From assembly GCF_003268655.1 (NCBI RefSeq), contig NZ_CP029642.1, positions 496,001 through 560,000 of the forward strand: 64,000 nucleotides of DNA. Direction: 5' to 3'. Below are positions 32,711 through 41,395 of the stretch, piece after piece. Position 1 is the stretch's first letter. Each line of letters starts with the position of its first letter. The notes under the pieces were generated by a model. The model did no database searches, was not told the DNA's origin, and worked only from the letters and a program-made list of their open reading frames with translations. Made by a program: the position numbers and the translations under genes. The stretch is from Arthrobacter dokdonellae. GTDB taxonomy: Bacteria > Actinomycetota > Actinomycetes > Actinomycetales > Micrococcaceae.

Positions 32711-33265
32711 CTACTGCGCCTTGATGCTGCGGTAGTCCCCCGCATAGTGCAGCAGCGGCGACTTGCCTGAATGCCAGCCGGCGTCGCTGCCCATTGACAC
32801 CACCTCCCCAACAACCAGCAGGTGGGTTGCCGCCTCGTGCACCACGGTGGTGGCGGCTTCAAAATAGGCCAGACCGCCTTCCAAGACGGCGCTGCCGGTC
32901 GCGGGTCCGCGCCGGAACGGCACCTGTGCCAGCAGGCCCTCGATGGGCGTGCCCGGGCTGGCAAGCCAGTTGGCCTGCCGCCGCTGGTCCGCGCTGAGAA
33001 GTGTCAGGGCCCAGCGCGCGGATGCCGCAACGGCCTGGGCAATCCTCGAGCCTTCATAGAGGCTCACCAGGATTGTCGGCGGGTCGTAGGAGACTGACAG
33101 ATACGCACTCACCGTCGCGGCGTAATCGCGCCCCCTCCACACCGTACTGACAATCCCCACACCGGCAGCCTGTTCCGCGCTGAGACGGCGGTATTCGTCA
33201 ATGTCCTCACGGGTGGGGGCCTGTGGGGAAAACTGCTGCGCATCGAGCGGGCTGGCGATTTCCAT
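32711..33265 (-). CDS. Flavin reductase-like domain protein
   Basis: About 184 residues from the ATG at 33265. The fold is that of FMN-binding split-barrel flavin reductases: GIVSTVWRGRDYAATVSAYLSVSYDPPTILVSLYEGSRIAQAV, then GSAVLEGGLAYFEAATTVVHEAATHLLVVGEV. The usual activity is NAD(P)H-dependent reduction of free flavin for a partner monooxygenase; no partner gene is nearby. A TTG start at 33313 would extend the protein by 16 residues into the DnaA-box cluster and is less likely. Confidence 0.82.
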   Translation of the reverse strand: MEIASPLDAQQFSPQAPTREDIDEYRRLSAEQAAGVGIVSTVWRGRDYAATVSAYLSVSYDPPTILVSLYEGSRIAQAVAASARWALTLLSADQRRQANWLASPGTPIEGLLAQVPFRRGPATGSAVLEGGLAYFEAATTVVHEAATHLLVVGEVVSMGSDAGWHSGKSPLLHYAGDYRSIKAQ

Positions 33266-33291
33266 GTCTTCATCGTCCCACTGATCCACGC

Positions 33292-33622
33292 TTGTCCACA
33301 GGATTGTCCCCAACTGGGCATAACTTACAGAGTTGTAGTTCTAGAAATTCAATGTTCGTCGAACACGTTCTTGTCCACAGGGTTGTTCACAAGGGTCCTA
33401 AGTTACACACATGTAATTCCACAGCTGTGGATTACTTTGAGGCGGCAATTATATCGATTTGGACGGAAAGACCACCAAGGTTATCCACTACTGTGGATAA
33501 CCTTGTGAACAACTGGAGACAACCATGTCTTCGAAGATCGCCTGTGGACAGTCCCGGAAAGTTGTCAAGGGCCGTGGATAAGTGTTCGTCGCCCTGTGGA
33601 CGGATACCCACAGTGTGGACAA
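33292..33622. promoter_or_regulatory. Dense cluster of DnaA-box-like sites outside oriC
   Basis: Within 330 bp lie perfect 9-mers TTGTCCACA at 33292-33300 (+), 33371-33379 (+) and 33614-33622 (-), and TTATCCACA at 33492-33500 (-). TTGTTCACA occurs at 33383-33391 (+) and 33504-33512 (-). One-mismatch copies are at 33426-33434 (-), 33481-33489 (+), 33543-33551 (-) and 33573-33581 (-). Two boxes form an 11-bp perfect inverted repeat (33478-33488 with 33493-33503). The left boxes point right and most right boxes point left. By sequence this is a better DnaA-box array than the dnaA-dnaN spacer 15 kb away. It could titrate DnaA, take part in initiation or control the LuxR-type gene downstream. Confidence 0.8.
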
Positions 33623-33807
33623 CCTTGGGGACAACGTGTGTACAAGCGGTGCCCGGAAGGCTTGGTGTAGGTTCCGGAGCGGTGGGCAGGGACGGACATG
33701 TCAGTGCTGGCAGTTAATATGTCGACTAATGCCGTGCCGCATCCATAGAATGAGGGCGGGGCATGCGGACGGTGAGCGTGAATGATCCTGCCGCACGTGG
33801 GTCTTGG

Positions 33808-33835
33808 CAAATCCGTCAGCATGCTGACGGATTTG
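33808..33835. promoter_or_regulatory. 28-bp perfect palindrome before the LuxR-type gene
   Basis: Bases 33808-33821 (caaatccgtcagca) are the exact reverse complement of 33822-33835. It ends 17 bases before the ATG at 33853. It looks like an operator for a dimeric regulator, plausibly the downstream gene itself, or it could form a leader hairpin. Confidence 0.7.
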
Positions 33836-33852
33836 GCGTTGAAGGGGGAAGC

Positions 33853-36516
33853 ATGGCACGACGCGCTGACGTGGATGACATTGTTGCGCAGCTCAAGGAC
33901 AGTTCGTCCAGGGGTGTACTCATCGTGGGGCCGCATGGCGCCGGAAAAACGTGGATGCTGGGACGCGTCATGGACTCCCTGGGTTCGGGATGCACCACCA
34001 TCAGGCTGTCGCCCAGCCAAGCCCTGTCGACGGTGCCTTTCGGCGCGGTCAATGCCCGCGTCGGCCAGAACCTGGTACGCAGCAGTGATTTCTACACTGT
34101 GCTGCAGGGCCTGCTGGATCAGGTCGAGGCGGGCATTGCTGCCGGCGAGCTGGTATTCCTTCTCGTGGACAACGGTGAATACCTCGATGGGCAAAGCGCC
34201 GCCGTCATCACCCAGGTGGTCATGTCGACCGAGGCCAAGTTGATTCTGGTGGACCACCCCGGGGGCCGTGACACCCACCTGCGCGAATTGTGGAGGGAGG
34301 GCCACCTGGCCCGGTTTGAACTGGCGCCGCTGAAGTCCGAAGACGTGCAAAACTTTATCGGGAACGTGTTGGGCGGCGGCGTGTCCATTGCTGCCGCCGA
34401 CTACCTTTCCAGCCGTTCTGCCGGAAATCCGCTGGTTCTGAAGGGGCTGGTGGCCGGCGCAATGGAAGAGGGCTCGCTTCAGCAGGTGGACGGTGTCTGG
34501 GTGCTTGACCATCCGGGCGACAGGCTCGGCACGGAAACGCGTGACTTCCTGCAAATGGACCTTGACCAGTTGGAACCCGAATCACGGCGCATGATTGAAA
34601 TCCTGGCTCTGGCCGGTCCGCTGCCCTTGGATGTGCTGCTTGACCTGACGGCGACGGAGACCATCGATGACATCCAGCAGCGGGATTTGGTCGCGATCTC
34701 CCCGGGAAAGGTCTTGACGATGGGTCTCTCCCGTCCAGCAACGGCCGGTCCCATCCGCCAGATGGTCCCCGTGGGGCGCAGCCGCCGGTATCTTGCCGAC
34801 GTGTCCAAGGTGATAGTTCCCGGTCCCGGGTCCGGACCTGACATGATCATCAACTTCACGCGGTGGTCGCTCGACTGCGGCATGCCTGTCGACGACGGGC
34901 AGGTTGTGGCGGCAGCAGCCATGGCCAACCATCTGCTGCGGCTCACCGACGCCATGCAGCTAAGCAGCCTGCATGTCTCCGCCCAGCACACGGCGGCCCT
35001 GCTCGCCCAGCGGTCCATCGCGCACCTCAACCGCAACTGGACGGACCAGGCCCGCACGCTGGCCACCAAAAGCCTTGAGCTTGCCCCTACGCCCGACGCC
35101 GGGGCTGCCGCCCTCCGTGCCGTCCACCTCGCCTACTTTGCGGACCTCGACTATGCTTCCCGGTTTTCGGCCGGGCTGGCCACGTATGAAGAAAAATTTG
35201 GCCCGGTCCGCCTGACGCCGACGTCAACGCGTCCGGACGTCGATGTCATGATTCTGCAGGCCTCGAAGGAACTGACCTTGGGGCATGTGCAGGAGTCATC
35301 CGAACGCATCCAGGCCCTGCTGGCCCACCCGCACTGCCGCGGCCGGCTGGACCAGACGCTCCTGAAGTCCATGCTCTGCGAAATTCTCTCCACCACCGGA
35401 TACCTGACGTCAGCCACCAAGGTTGCCTGCGAGGTCATAGCCGAGCTGCAAAGCGTGGACGGTTTCCCGCGGCCTGACATTGCCCTTCTGGCCTACGCCC
35501 GTGCGGTGGCGGCCTTTATTTACGACGGTGACTGGGACCTGGTCCGGGAGGGCCTGGAACCCACGGTGTTTGTCAATCCGGACCTGATGCTCTTTGCGGG
35601 TGGACTTCGCGACCTGGGTGCGGCGATGGCCTACGTCAGACTCGGCCATATCGACGAGGCACTGGCGGCCCTGAGGCCCGCGGTGGCAGCCCTAATCAAC
35701 TACGATCCCTGGCTCGTCCTGCCCTCGGCGCTCGGCCTGTTTGCCTACTGCCTGGCACTTCGCGACGACACTGCCGGGGCAAGGCAGCGGCTGGACCAGT
35801 TCTACGCAGTGGACCGTCGTGGCAGCAGGTTCTATCACCTTGAGGGTTCCGCCTACGCGGCCGCGGCGGAAATCATGACGGGCAACGACCAAGACGGCAT
35901 GCGGCGGCTGAAGGAAGTGCGGGAGGAGTGCCAGGACCTGGGTTACACGGGTACAGAGCTGACGGTGCTGACACTGCTGGTCCGCATGGGTGAAACTTCG
36001 GAGGCGCGCAGAATGCTGGACGTGGCAGAATCCGTTGAATCTGCCTACCGGGACTTCTACCGGGAGTGGGCGGATGCCCTGCTGTCCGGAGACCCGGCAG
36101 CCCTGGACGAGGCCAGCACCACCGCCGCGGCCCACGGATTCGAGCTCATTGCCGCCGAGCTCGCCACCTTGGCGCGGCGGGGCTACGCGGACGGCGGCAA
36201 GGGGAGGAGCAGCCGGAAGACGGGTGCCAAGGCCGTCGACATGAGGGACAAGCTGCCGGGACTCGTTTCGCCCGTCTTCAGGTCCAACGACCTGCCCCAG
36301 ATGACGCGCCGCGAACAGGAAATTGCGCAGCTCGTCGCCGAGGGCGAGTCCAACAACTCCATCGCCGAGCAGCTCGGCGTGTCACTGCGCACCGTTGAAG
36401 GCCACCTGTACCGGACCTTCATCAAACTGGACCTGCAGTCCAGGGACCAGCTGGCGGCGCTGGTCAGGGAAGGCAGGGGGGCCAATGCGGGCGCCCCCAT
36501 ATCGTCCAGCAGGTAG
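33853..36516 (+). CDS. Large ATP-binding LuxR-family transcriptional regulator (LAL-like)
   Basis: About 887 residues from the ATG at 33853, chosen because it follows AAGGGGGAA and a palindrome; an in-frame ATG at 33763 would add 30 residues. The N-terminal AAA/NACHT-like ATPase has Walker A VGPHGAGKTW and a Walker B-like LVFLLVDNGEYLD. A long helical middle of TPR-like character (many Ala/Leu repeats) leads to the C-terminal LuxR helix-turn-helix MTRREQEIAQLVAEGESNNSIAEQLGVSLRTVEGHL. Such proteins sense an unknown signal through the ATPase and TPR parts and activate promoters. It stands alone, next to the DnaA-box cluster. Confidence 0.9.
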   Translation: MARRADVDDIVAQLKDSSSRGVLIVGPHGAGKTWMLGRVMDSLGSGCTTIRLSPSQALSTVPFGAVNARVGQNLVRSSDFYTVLQGLLDQVEAGIAAGELVFLLVDNGEYLDGQSAAVITQVVMSTEAKLILVDHPGGRDTHLRELWREGHLARFELAPLKSEDVQNFIGNVLGGGVSIAAADYLSSRSAGNPLVLKGLVAGAMEEGSLQQVDGVWVLDHPGDRLGTETRDFLQMDLDQLEPESRRMIEILALAGPLPLDVLLDLTATETIDDIQQRDLVAISPGKVLTMGLSRPATAGPIRQMVPVGRSRRYLADVSKVIVPGPGSGPDMIINFTRWSLDCGMPVDDGQVVAAAAMANHLLRLTDAMQLSSLHVSAQHTAALLAQRSIAHLNRNWTDQARTLATKSLELAPTPDAGAAALRAVHLAYFADLDYASRFSAGLATYEEKFGPVRLTPTSTRPDVDVMILQASKELTLGHVQESSERIQALLAHPHCRGRLDQTLLKSMLCEILSTTGYLTSATKVACEVIAELQSVDGFPRPDIALLAYARAVAAFIYDGDWDLVREGLEPTVFVNPDLMLFAGGLRDLGAAMAYVRLGHIDEALAALRPAVAALINYDPWLVLPSALGLFAYCLALRDDTAGARQRLDQFYAVDRRGSRFYHLEGSAYAAAAEIMTGNDQDGMRRLKEVREECQDLGYTGTELTVLTLLVRMGETSEARRMLDVAESVESAYRDFYREWADALLSGDPAALDEASTTAAAHGFELIAAELATLARRGYADGGKGRSSRKTGAKAVDMRDKLPGLVSPVFRSNDLPQMTRREQEIAQLVAEGESNNSIAEQLGVSLRTVEGHLYRTFIKLDLQSRDQLAALVREGRGANAGAPISSSR

Positions 36517-36518
36517 TA

Positions 36519-36731
36519 TTACATGGTCTTGGAGTGGCCCGGGTGCAGGAAATAGAGTGGCCGCCACTCGAGATTCGTCCCCAGGGCCCTCCGTAACCTG
36601 AAGGAGCACGCCGTCCAGGTGTGCCCCTTCCGGAGGCGCGGACTGTCCGCGGAAAACCGGCAGGGGAATGTACCTCCAGCGATCCAAGCGTTGGGGACCC
36701 GTGGCAGCCAAGTCCCCCAGCTGGCTGTCAC
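36519..36731 (-). CDS. Possible small protein (about 70 residues), unrecognised
   Basis: A minus-strand frame from a GTG at 36731 to the TAA at 36519 ends RRALGTNLEWRPLYFLHPGHSKTM. Its third codon positions are mostly G or C, as in the real genes here, especially in the last 40 codons. No clear ribosome-binding site precedes the GTG and I do not know the family. It converges with the LuxR-type gene, 2 bases apart. It could be a remnant of a longer gene. Confidence 0.35.
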   Translation of the reverse strand: MTASWGTWLPRVPNAWIAGGTFPCRFSADSPRLRKGHTWTACSFRLRRALGTNLEWRPLYFLHPGHSKTM

Positions 36732-36742
36732 ACCGCAGGACG

Positions 36743-36777
36743 CAAGAGCCCCCGCCTCCCCCGCGGGGGCTCTTGTG
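36743..36777. terminator. Strong GC hairpin
   Basis: The arms caagagcccccgc and gcgggggctcttg are perfectly complementary with a short C-rich loop, followed by tgtttcc. It is likely the terminator of the LuxR-type regulator transcript. Confidence 0.75.
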
Positions 36778-36914
36778 TTTCCGGCAGGCGCTCCCCTGTC
36801 CCCGCGCCCCTGTCCCCGCGTGCCAGTGCGGTTTAGACTGAAAAATGCACAGGTCAGGGACCCGGCCGCCGGCCGCGGCAGCCGCAACCACAGTGCGGGA
36901 AGTTGGGCGGAGCA

Positions 36915-37235
36915 ATGGTCGGGGAAAACGCGGACGACGTGTCGCGGGATGACGAGGGGACGGCGCCGGCGGAGGACCGCGGAAGGTACGTTGAAGGCGC
37001 GTACGGCAAGGCCGGATCGGAACCCGGGCACCATGCCGCCGATGGCCAGGGCCGGTACGTGGAAGGGGACTACGGGCATTCCGGTTCCGAGCCTGCCGGA
37101 CCGGACGACGCCTCAGGAAGATTCGTTGAAGCGGACTATGGCACCGCGGGCGACGTCCCCGGGCACGGCCCCGCGGACCGCAAGGGTGAGTATGTCGCCG
37201 GCGACTACGGCGATGCCGGCGAAGTGGAGGACTGA
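36915..37235 (+). CDS. Small acidic repeat protein (G-(R/E)-(Y/F)-V-x-x-x-Y-G-x-(A/S)-G units)
   Basis: About 106 residues from the ATG at 36915 (TTG at 36903 is an alternative). Four units of roughly 23 residues are visible: GRYVEGAYGKAGSEPG, GRYVEGDYGHSGSEPA, GRFVEADYGTAGDVPG and GEYVAGDYGDAGEVED. The protein is hydrophilic, acidic and free of Cys, with no signal peptide or membrane segment. I do not recognise the family. It stands between the LuxR-type gene and the convergent crgA. Confidence 0.75.
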   Translation: MVGENADDVSRDDEGTAPAEDRGRYVEGAYGKAGSEPGHHAADGQGRYVEGDYGHSGSEPAGPDDASGRFVEADYGTAGDVPGHGPADRKGEYVAGDYGDAGEVED

Positions 37236-37239
37236 GACT

Positions 37240-37491
37240 CTAGCTGCGCCACCGGGTAGTCATCATGAAGCCGGCCAGCGCAATGGCAAACCCAATGCCA
37301 ATGTTCCAGTTGTTGATGTTGGGAATGGGGAACCGGCCGTCGGAAATGTAGTACGTGATGATCCAGAACAGGCCGACCAGCATCAAGGTGACCATGAGCG
37401 GCAGGAACCATGCCGCGTTGGGCTGTTGCGCCTTTGAAGACGGCGTTTGGGCTGGACCCCTGGTACGGCGGCGCGGTTTGGACTCGGGCAC
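37240..37491 (-). CDS. crgA: Cell division protein CrgA
   Basis: 83 residues from a GTG at 37491, with GAGGAG seven bases upstream. It has a basic N-terminus (KPRRRTRGPAQTP) and two membrane segments (AAWFLPLMVTLMLVGLFWIITYYIS and NIGIGFAIALAGFMMTTRW) joined by the conserved PIPNINNWN loop. CrgA is an actinobacterial septum protein that contacts FtsZ, FtsQ and PBPs. It is next to the kinase/PBP cluster as in mycobacteria and streptomycetes. Confidence 0.95.
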   Translation of the reverse strand: MPESKPRRRTRGPAQTPSSKAQQPNAAWFLPLMVTLMLVGLFWIITYYISDGRFPIPNINNWNIGIGFAIALAGFMMTTRWRS

Positions 37492-37673
37492 GGTGGCACT
37501 CCTCGACGTTGGTGAGCTGGCAGCTGCTGGACGGCCGTCCATTGCCCGCGGTGTGGCGGAATGAATTGTTCCAAGGCGCTGAACTGCCGGTATTGTTGAC
37601 GTAATTCTAGCCGCAATTGCCCCAGCCCAGACTTCGCTGGGCCCAGCCCCCGCCTTTAAGGAGCATCCAGCGC

Positions 37674-38534
37674 GTGGTCCGATCGCCCGAGCACGTCGAT
37701 TCCGCCGTGGGCATGGAGGAGAGGCCGGCTGGAAATGTGGCCGTGGCCAGGCGCCAGACGCGCACGGGGCCCCGGAGGTCCGCCCGGCGGCCACGGCGCG
37801 GCGCGTTCCGGAACTTCGTCCAGGTGGTGGGCGAACTCCTGATCACCGCCGGCGTGATCCTCCTGCTCTTTGTGGCGTGGGAGCTGTGGTGGACCAACCT
37901 CGAGGCCAACAACACCCAGCAGCAGGCCGTCGCGAAGTTCGTCCACGACGTCCAGGGGCCCGTGGCGCCGGCGGCCGTGCCGGGGAACCCGCCGAAGGAC
38001 TATGGAAGGCCCGTGGTGATGCCGGAGCTCAAATCTCCGGGGACGGTTTTTGGCGTGGTCTACATCCCCCGGTTCGGCAAGGACTACAGCAGGCCCCTGG
38101 TGGACGGCACCGCCCCGGCGCAGCTGAACACCCTGGGCCTGGGCCGCTATGAGACCTCGGCCATGCCCGGCGGCCTCGGCAACTTTGCCATTGCCGGCCA
38201 CCGCCAGACCCACGGGGCGGTGCTGGATGCCATCCACACGCTCGTCCCCGGGGACAAGATCTACATCCAGACGAAGGACGGCTACTACACCTATGTGTTC
38301 CGGAACGATGAGATTGTGCTCCCAGACCGTGCCGACGTCCTCCTGCCCGTGCCCACACAGCCCGGCGCCAAGCCCGCCGAACGTTTGCTGACCATGACCA
38401 GCTGTAACCCCAGGTTTGGTTCGGAGGAGCGCATCGTTGCCTATTCCGTCATGGACTCCTGGCAGCCCGCCAGCGCGGGCCCCCCGGCGGCCATTGCAGC
38501 CCAGGCCGCCGCAAACAGGGCCAGGGGGCGGTAG
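37674..38534 (+). CDS. Class E sortase
   Basis: About 286 residues from a GTG at 37674 with TAAGGAG upstream; a longer frame begins at 37617. A basic N-terminus is followed by one membrane anchor (ELLITAGVILLLFVAWELWW) and an extracellular sortase domain. Catalytic His is in AIAGHRQTHG, Cys in LLTMTSCNPRF and Arg in GSEERIV. Class E enzymes attach LAxTG-type proteins to peptidoglycan. The gene diverges from crgA and leads a short operon with a small membrane protein and trpG. Confidence 0.93.
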   Translation: MVRSPEHVDSAVGMEERPAGNVAVARRQTRTGPRRSARRPRRGAFRNFVQVVGELLITAGVILLLFVAWELWWTNLEANNTQQQAVAKFVHDVQGPVAPAAVPGNPPKDYGRPVVMPELKSPGTVFGVVYIPRFGKDYSRPLVDGTAPAQLNTLGLGRYETSAMPGGLGNFAIAGHRQTHGAVLDAIHTLVPGDKIYIQTKDGYYTYVFRNDEIVLPDRADVLLPVPTQPGAKPAERLLTMTSCNPRFGSEERIVAYSVMDSWQPASAGPPAAIAAQAAANRARGR

Positions 38535-38536
38535 GC

Positions 38537-38707
38537 ATGTACGGATGGATTTTCCGCCACCTGCCCGGTCCCCTCTGGTTGCGCATCCTCACCTCCACGC
38601 TGCTCATCGCGGCGGCGGTCCTGGTCCTGATGCAGGTAGTCTTCCCATGGTTGAACCAGTTCAACCCGCTCAACGATTCAACGATAGGTGGTACGTCCCA
38701 GCCATGA
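38537..38707 (+). CDS. Small membrane protein between sortase and trpG
   Basis: 56 residues (MYGWIFRHLPGPLWLRIL, a hydrophobic helix TLLIAAAVLVLMQVVFPW, then LNQFNPLNDSTIGGTSQP). It starts 2 bases after the sortase stop region and its stop overlaps the trpG start (ATGA). One membrane segment is evident. A gene like this is commonly found here in actinobacteria; the function is unknown. The tight coupling suggests expression together with sortase E. Confidence 0.82.
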   Translation: MYGWIFRHLPGPLWLRILTSTLLIAAAVLVLMQVVFPWLNQFNPLNDSTIGGTSQP

Positions 38708-39342
38708 CCACGCGCATTTTGGTGATCGACAATTACGACAGCTTTGTCTACACCCTTGTGGGGTACCTGCAGCAGCTGGGGGCGGAGACGACGGTTGTGA
38801 GGAACGACGACGTCACGCTGGCCGAGGCGGTTGAGCTTGCCTCCGCCCGTGACGGGGTCCTGGTTTCGCCCGGCCCCGGCACGCCCGCGGAGGCGGGCAT
38901 CTGCATCGAGCTGATCCGCTGGTGCGGTGAAAACGCCAAGCCGATGCTCGGGGTCTGTCTCGGCCACCAGGCCCTGGCAGAGGCCTATGGCGGCGTCGTC
39001 GCGCACGCCAAACAGCTCATGCACGGCAAGACCAGCAGAGTGTTCCACCACGGCGGCGGCGTGTTTGCCGGTCTGACGAGCCCCGTCACCGCCACCCGCT
39101 ACCATTCCCTGGCCGCCGTCCGGGAGAGCATTCCGGACGTTTTGGAGGTCACGGCCGAGACCGAAGACGGCGTCGTCATGGGGCTGGCCCACACGTCTGC
39201 CCCACTGTGCGGAGTGCAGTTCCACCCGGAGTCCGTCCTCACCGAGGGTGGCTACCAGATGGTGGGGAACTGGCTGGAATCCGTGGGCCTCAAGGGCGCG
39301 GCGGCGCAGGCAGCCACGCTGAGCCCGCTCATTAATAACTGA
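38704..39342 (+). CDS. trpG: Glutamine amidotransferase (anthranilate/aminodeoxychorismate synthase component II)
   Basis: 212 residues. The class I amidotransferase triad is visible: Cys in GVCLGHQALAEAYGG (about residue 85), and His and Glu in CGVQFHPESVLTEGG. The N-terminus ILVIDNYDSFVYTL is typical of TrpG/PabA. It supplies ammonia from glutamine to a chorismate-using partner. The partner gene is not in the window, so the choice between tryptophan and folate synthesis is open. The position next to pknB matches the trpG/pabA gene of mycobacteria. Confidence 0.92.
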   Translation: MTTRILVIDNYDSFVYTLVGYLQQLGAETTVVRNDDVTLAEAVELASARDGVLVSPGPGTPAEAGICIELIRWCGENAKPMLGVCLGHQALAEAYGGVVAHAKQLMHGKTSRVFHHGGGVFAGLTSPVTATRYHSLAAVRESIPDVLEVTAETEDGVVMGLAHTSAPLCGVQFHPESVLTEGGYQMVGNWLESVGLKGAAAQAATLSPLINN

Positions 39343-39383
39343 TACGTTAACCGGCGGCAGGCGGGGGGCCGCAAGCCCCGGCG

Positions 39384-41315
39384 TCAGTGCTTATTGGGGT
39401 TTTTGGGTTTCGGCGTCGGCGGAGCGGACGTTGCTGCCTGCGTCGGTGTGGCCGTCGGCCCGGCGGTGGGTGCCGGCTTTGGCGGCGCTTTCGCCAAGGT
39501 CACCGTGATGAGAGTGCGCTGCGGCACCTCGGTTCCGGCGCTTTGCGACTGCCCCGTGACCATTCCGGGGGCGACGGCTGTGTTGACCTGTTCCTCAAAC
39601 GTGACCTGAAGGAGCGGGGAGACCTTGTGCACGGCGTCCTCGACGGCCTGCTTCACCTTGGCCGGATCCTTGGTGAGGTCGAACAGCGATGGCACGGCAA
39701 CCTCACCGCTGGAGATTTTCAGCGTGATTTGCTGTCCCACCGGAACGGTTTCGCCCGGCTTCGGGTCGGTGGTCACCACCCTGTTGGCTTGGATCAGGGG
39801 ATCGTCGACAAACTCATTGGGCGCGAATTGGAGATTCAGCGCGGACAGCTCCGCTCGGACCTCGGACTCCGTCCGTCCCGCCACGTCCGTGGGGATCTTG
39901 ACTTCCGACGGCCCCTGCGAGACGAGGAGGACAATGGAGGCATGCTGGTCCAACAGGCCGCCGGCTGGCGGGTCCGTTCCGATGACCTCGCCCGCGGGGG
40001 CCGTTTTGGAATATTCCTTGGTGGTCTGCGGTTCCAGGCCAACCTCGAGCAGCTTCGTGGTCGCGTCGATCTCGTTCATGCCGGACACCGGGGGGATGTC
40101 CACCTGTACCGCGGCGGGCGGCTTGGCGTTCACCAGGTTGTAGCCGAAATATGCTCCGCCGCCCAGGATGACCACCAGGAACACAAACAAGGTCACCACC
40201 CAGGCCCGGCGGCGGCGCTTGACGGCACGGTCGGGTTCCCCGGGCACCTCGGGAGCCCCGCCGTCGTCCGAGGTCAGGGCGCCCCCCGCCAGGACCTTGG
40301 CCATGGCACGGGTGGCCGGTCCGTTGTCGTCGTGGGCCACGGGGCCGGCCTGCGGAGCGGCGGAGACAGCCACGACCGGCTCGGGGACCGGCGCGGCCAC
40401 GGTGGACAGCGGGTCGGTGACGGCCGGGACAGCCGGCGAAACCAGCGAAACGCCTGTCCGCGCGGCGCGGAGGGCCCGCCGGAACGATGCGGCGTCCTGA
40501 AAGCGGTCCTGGCGGTCCTTTTGCAGCGCCCGGAGCAGGACACTGTCCAGCGCGGGGGACACCTCGGGCCTGAAGGTGCTGGGCGCGGGCGGCACTTCGC
40601 GCACGTGCTGATAGGCGACGGACACGGGCGAATCGCCCGTGAACGGCGGCCGGCCCGCCAGCATTTCGTAGAACAGGCAGCCCGCCGAGTACAGGTCGCT
40701 GCGGGCGTCCACGGACTCCCCCCGGGCCTGCTCCGGCGAGAGGTACTGCGCGGTGCCCATGACGGTCTGGGTCTGGGTCATGGTGGCGGCCGAGTCGGAG
40801 ATGGTCCGGGCAATGCCGAAGTCCATGACCTTCACACCGCCCGGATGTCCCTGTGAATCTTCCACCACCATGACATTGGCGGGCTTGATGTCCCGGTGCA
40901 CAATGCCGGCGCGATGGCTGTACTCGAGGGCGGAGAGCACACCCAGCGTAAAGTCGATGGCCTGGTCGACGGAGATGTCGTCGGCCCGCACCAGGTCCCG
41001 CAGCGTGGTGTGGCTGACGTATTCCATGACAATGTAGGGCAGCTTCGCGCCGTCGCCGAGGGCATCGCCGCTGAGGTGCTCCCCGGTGTCGTAGACGGCA
41101 ACGATTGAAGGATGGTTCAGCCCGGCAACAGCCTGCGCCTCGCGCCGGAAGCGGGCCTTCAGCTGGGAATCGCGTGCCACGTCGCCGCGCAGCACCTTGA
41201 TAGCCACGGTGCGGCCCAGCCGGATGTCACGGGCCATGTAGACGTCGGCCATGCCGCCGCGGCCCAGCAGTTCGCCAATTTCGTATCGTCCACTGACGAC
41301 GCGTGGAACATTCAT
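39384..41315 (-). CDS. pknB: Ser/Thr protein kinase PknB with PASTA repeats
   Basis: 643 residues. The kinase domain shows LLGRGGMADVYMA, AIKVLRG, HRDIKPANVM and VKVMDFGIART. A juxtamembrane linker leads to one membrane segment (AWVVTLFVFLVVILGGGAYFGYNL, about residue 380). Three PASTA repeats and a Pro/Thr/Ala tail lie outside the cell. PASTA domains sense muropeptides or lipid II, and PknB phosphorylates division and wall-synthesis proteins and is reversed by PstP. It is the last gene of the operon, 80 bp after pknA. Four PASTA repeats are usual in mycobacteria, so three is slightly short. Confidence 0.96.
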   Translation of the reverse strand: MNVPRVVSGRYEIGELLGRGGMADVYMARDIRLGRTVAIKVLRGDVARDSQLKARFRREAQAVAGLNHPSIVAVYDTGEHLSGDALGDGAKLPYIVMEYVSHTTLRDLVRADDISVDQAIDFTLGVLSALEYSHRAGIVHRDIKPANVMVVEDSQGHPGGVKVMDFGIARTISDSAATMTQTQTVMGTAQYLSPEQARGESVDARSDLYSAGCLFYEMLAGRPPFTGDSPVSVAYQHVREVPPAPSTFRPEVSPALDSVLLRALQKDRQDRFQDAASFRRALRAARTGVSLVSPAVPAVTDPLSTVAAPVPEPVVAVSAAPQAGPVAHDDNGPATRAMAKVLAGGALTSDDGGAPEVPGEPDRAVKRRRRAWVVTLFVFLVVILGGGAYFGYNLVNAKPPAAVQVDIPPVSGMNEIDATTKLLEVGLEPQTTKEYSKTAPAGEVIGTDPPAGGLLDQHASIVLLVSQGPSEVKIPTDVAGRTESEVRAELSALNLQFAPNEFVDDPLIQANRVVTTDPKPGETVPVGQQITLKISSGEVAVPSLFDLTKDPAKVKQAVEDAVHKVSPLLQVTFEEQVNTAVAPGMVTGQSQSAGTEVPQRTLITVTLAKAPPKPAPTAGPTATPTQAATSAPPTPKPKNPNKH

Positions 41316-41395
41316 GGTGTCAGTGTCCTTTCACTTGCTGGCGGTTTGGGCGGGCCCGTTCGGGGCCCGTTGGTGCTCTCGGGTGGGGGGTGGTG

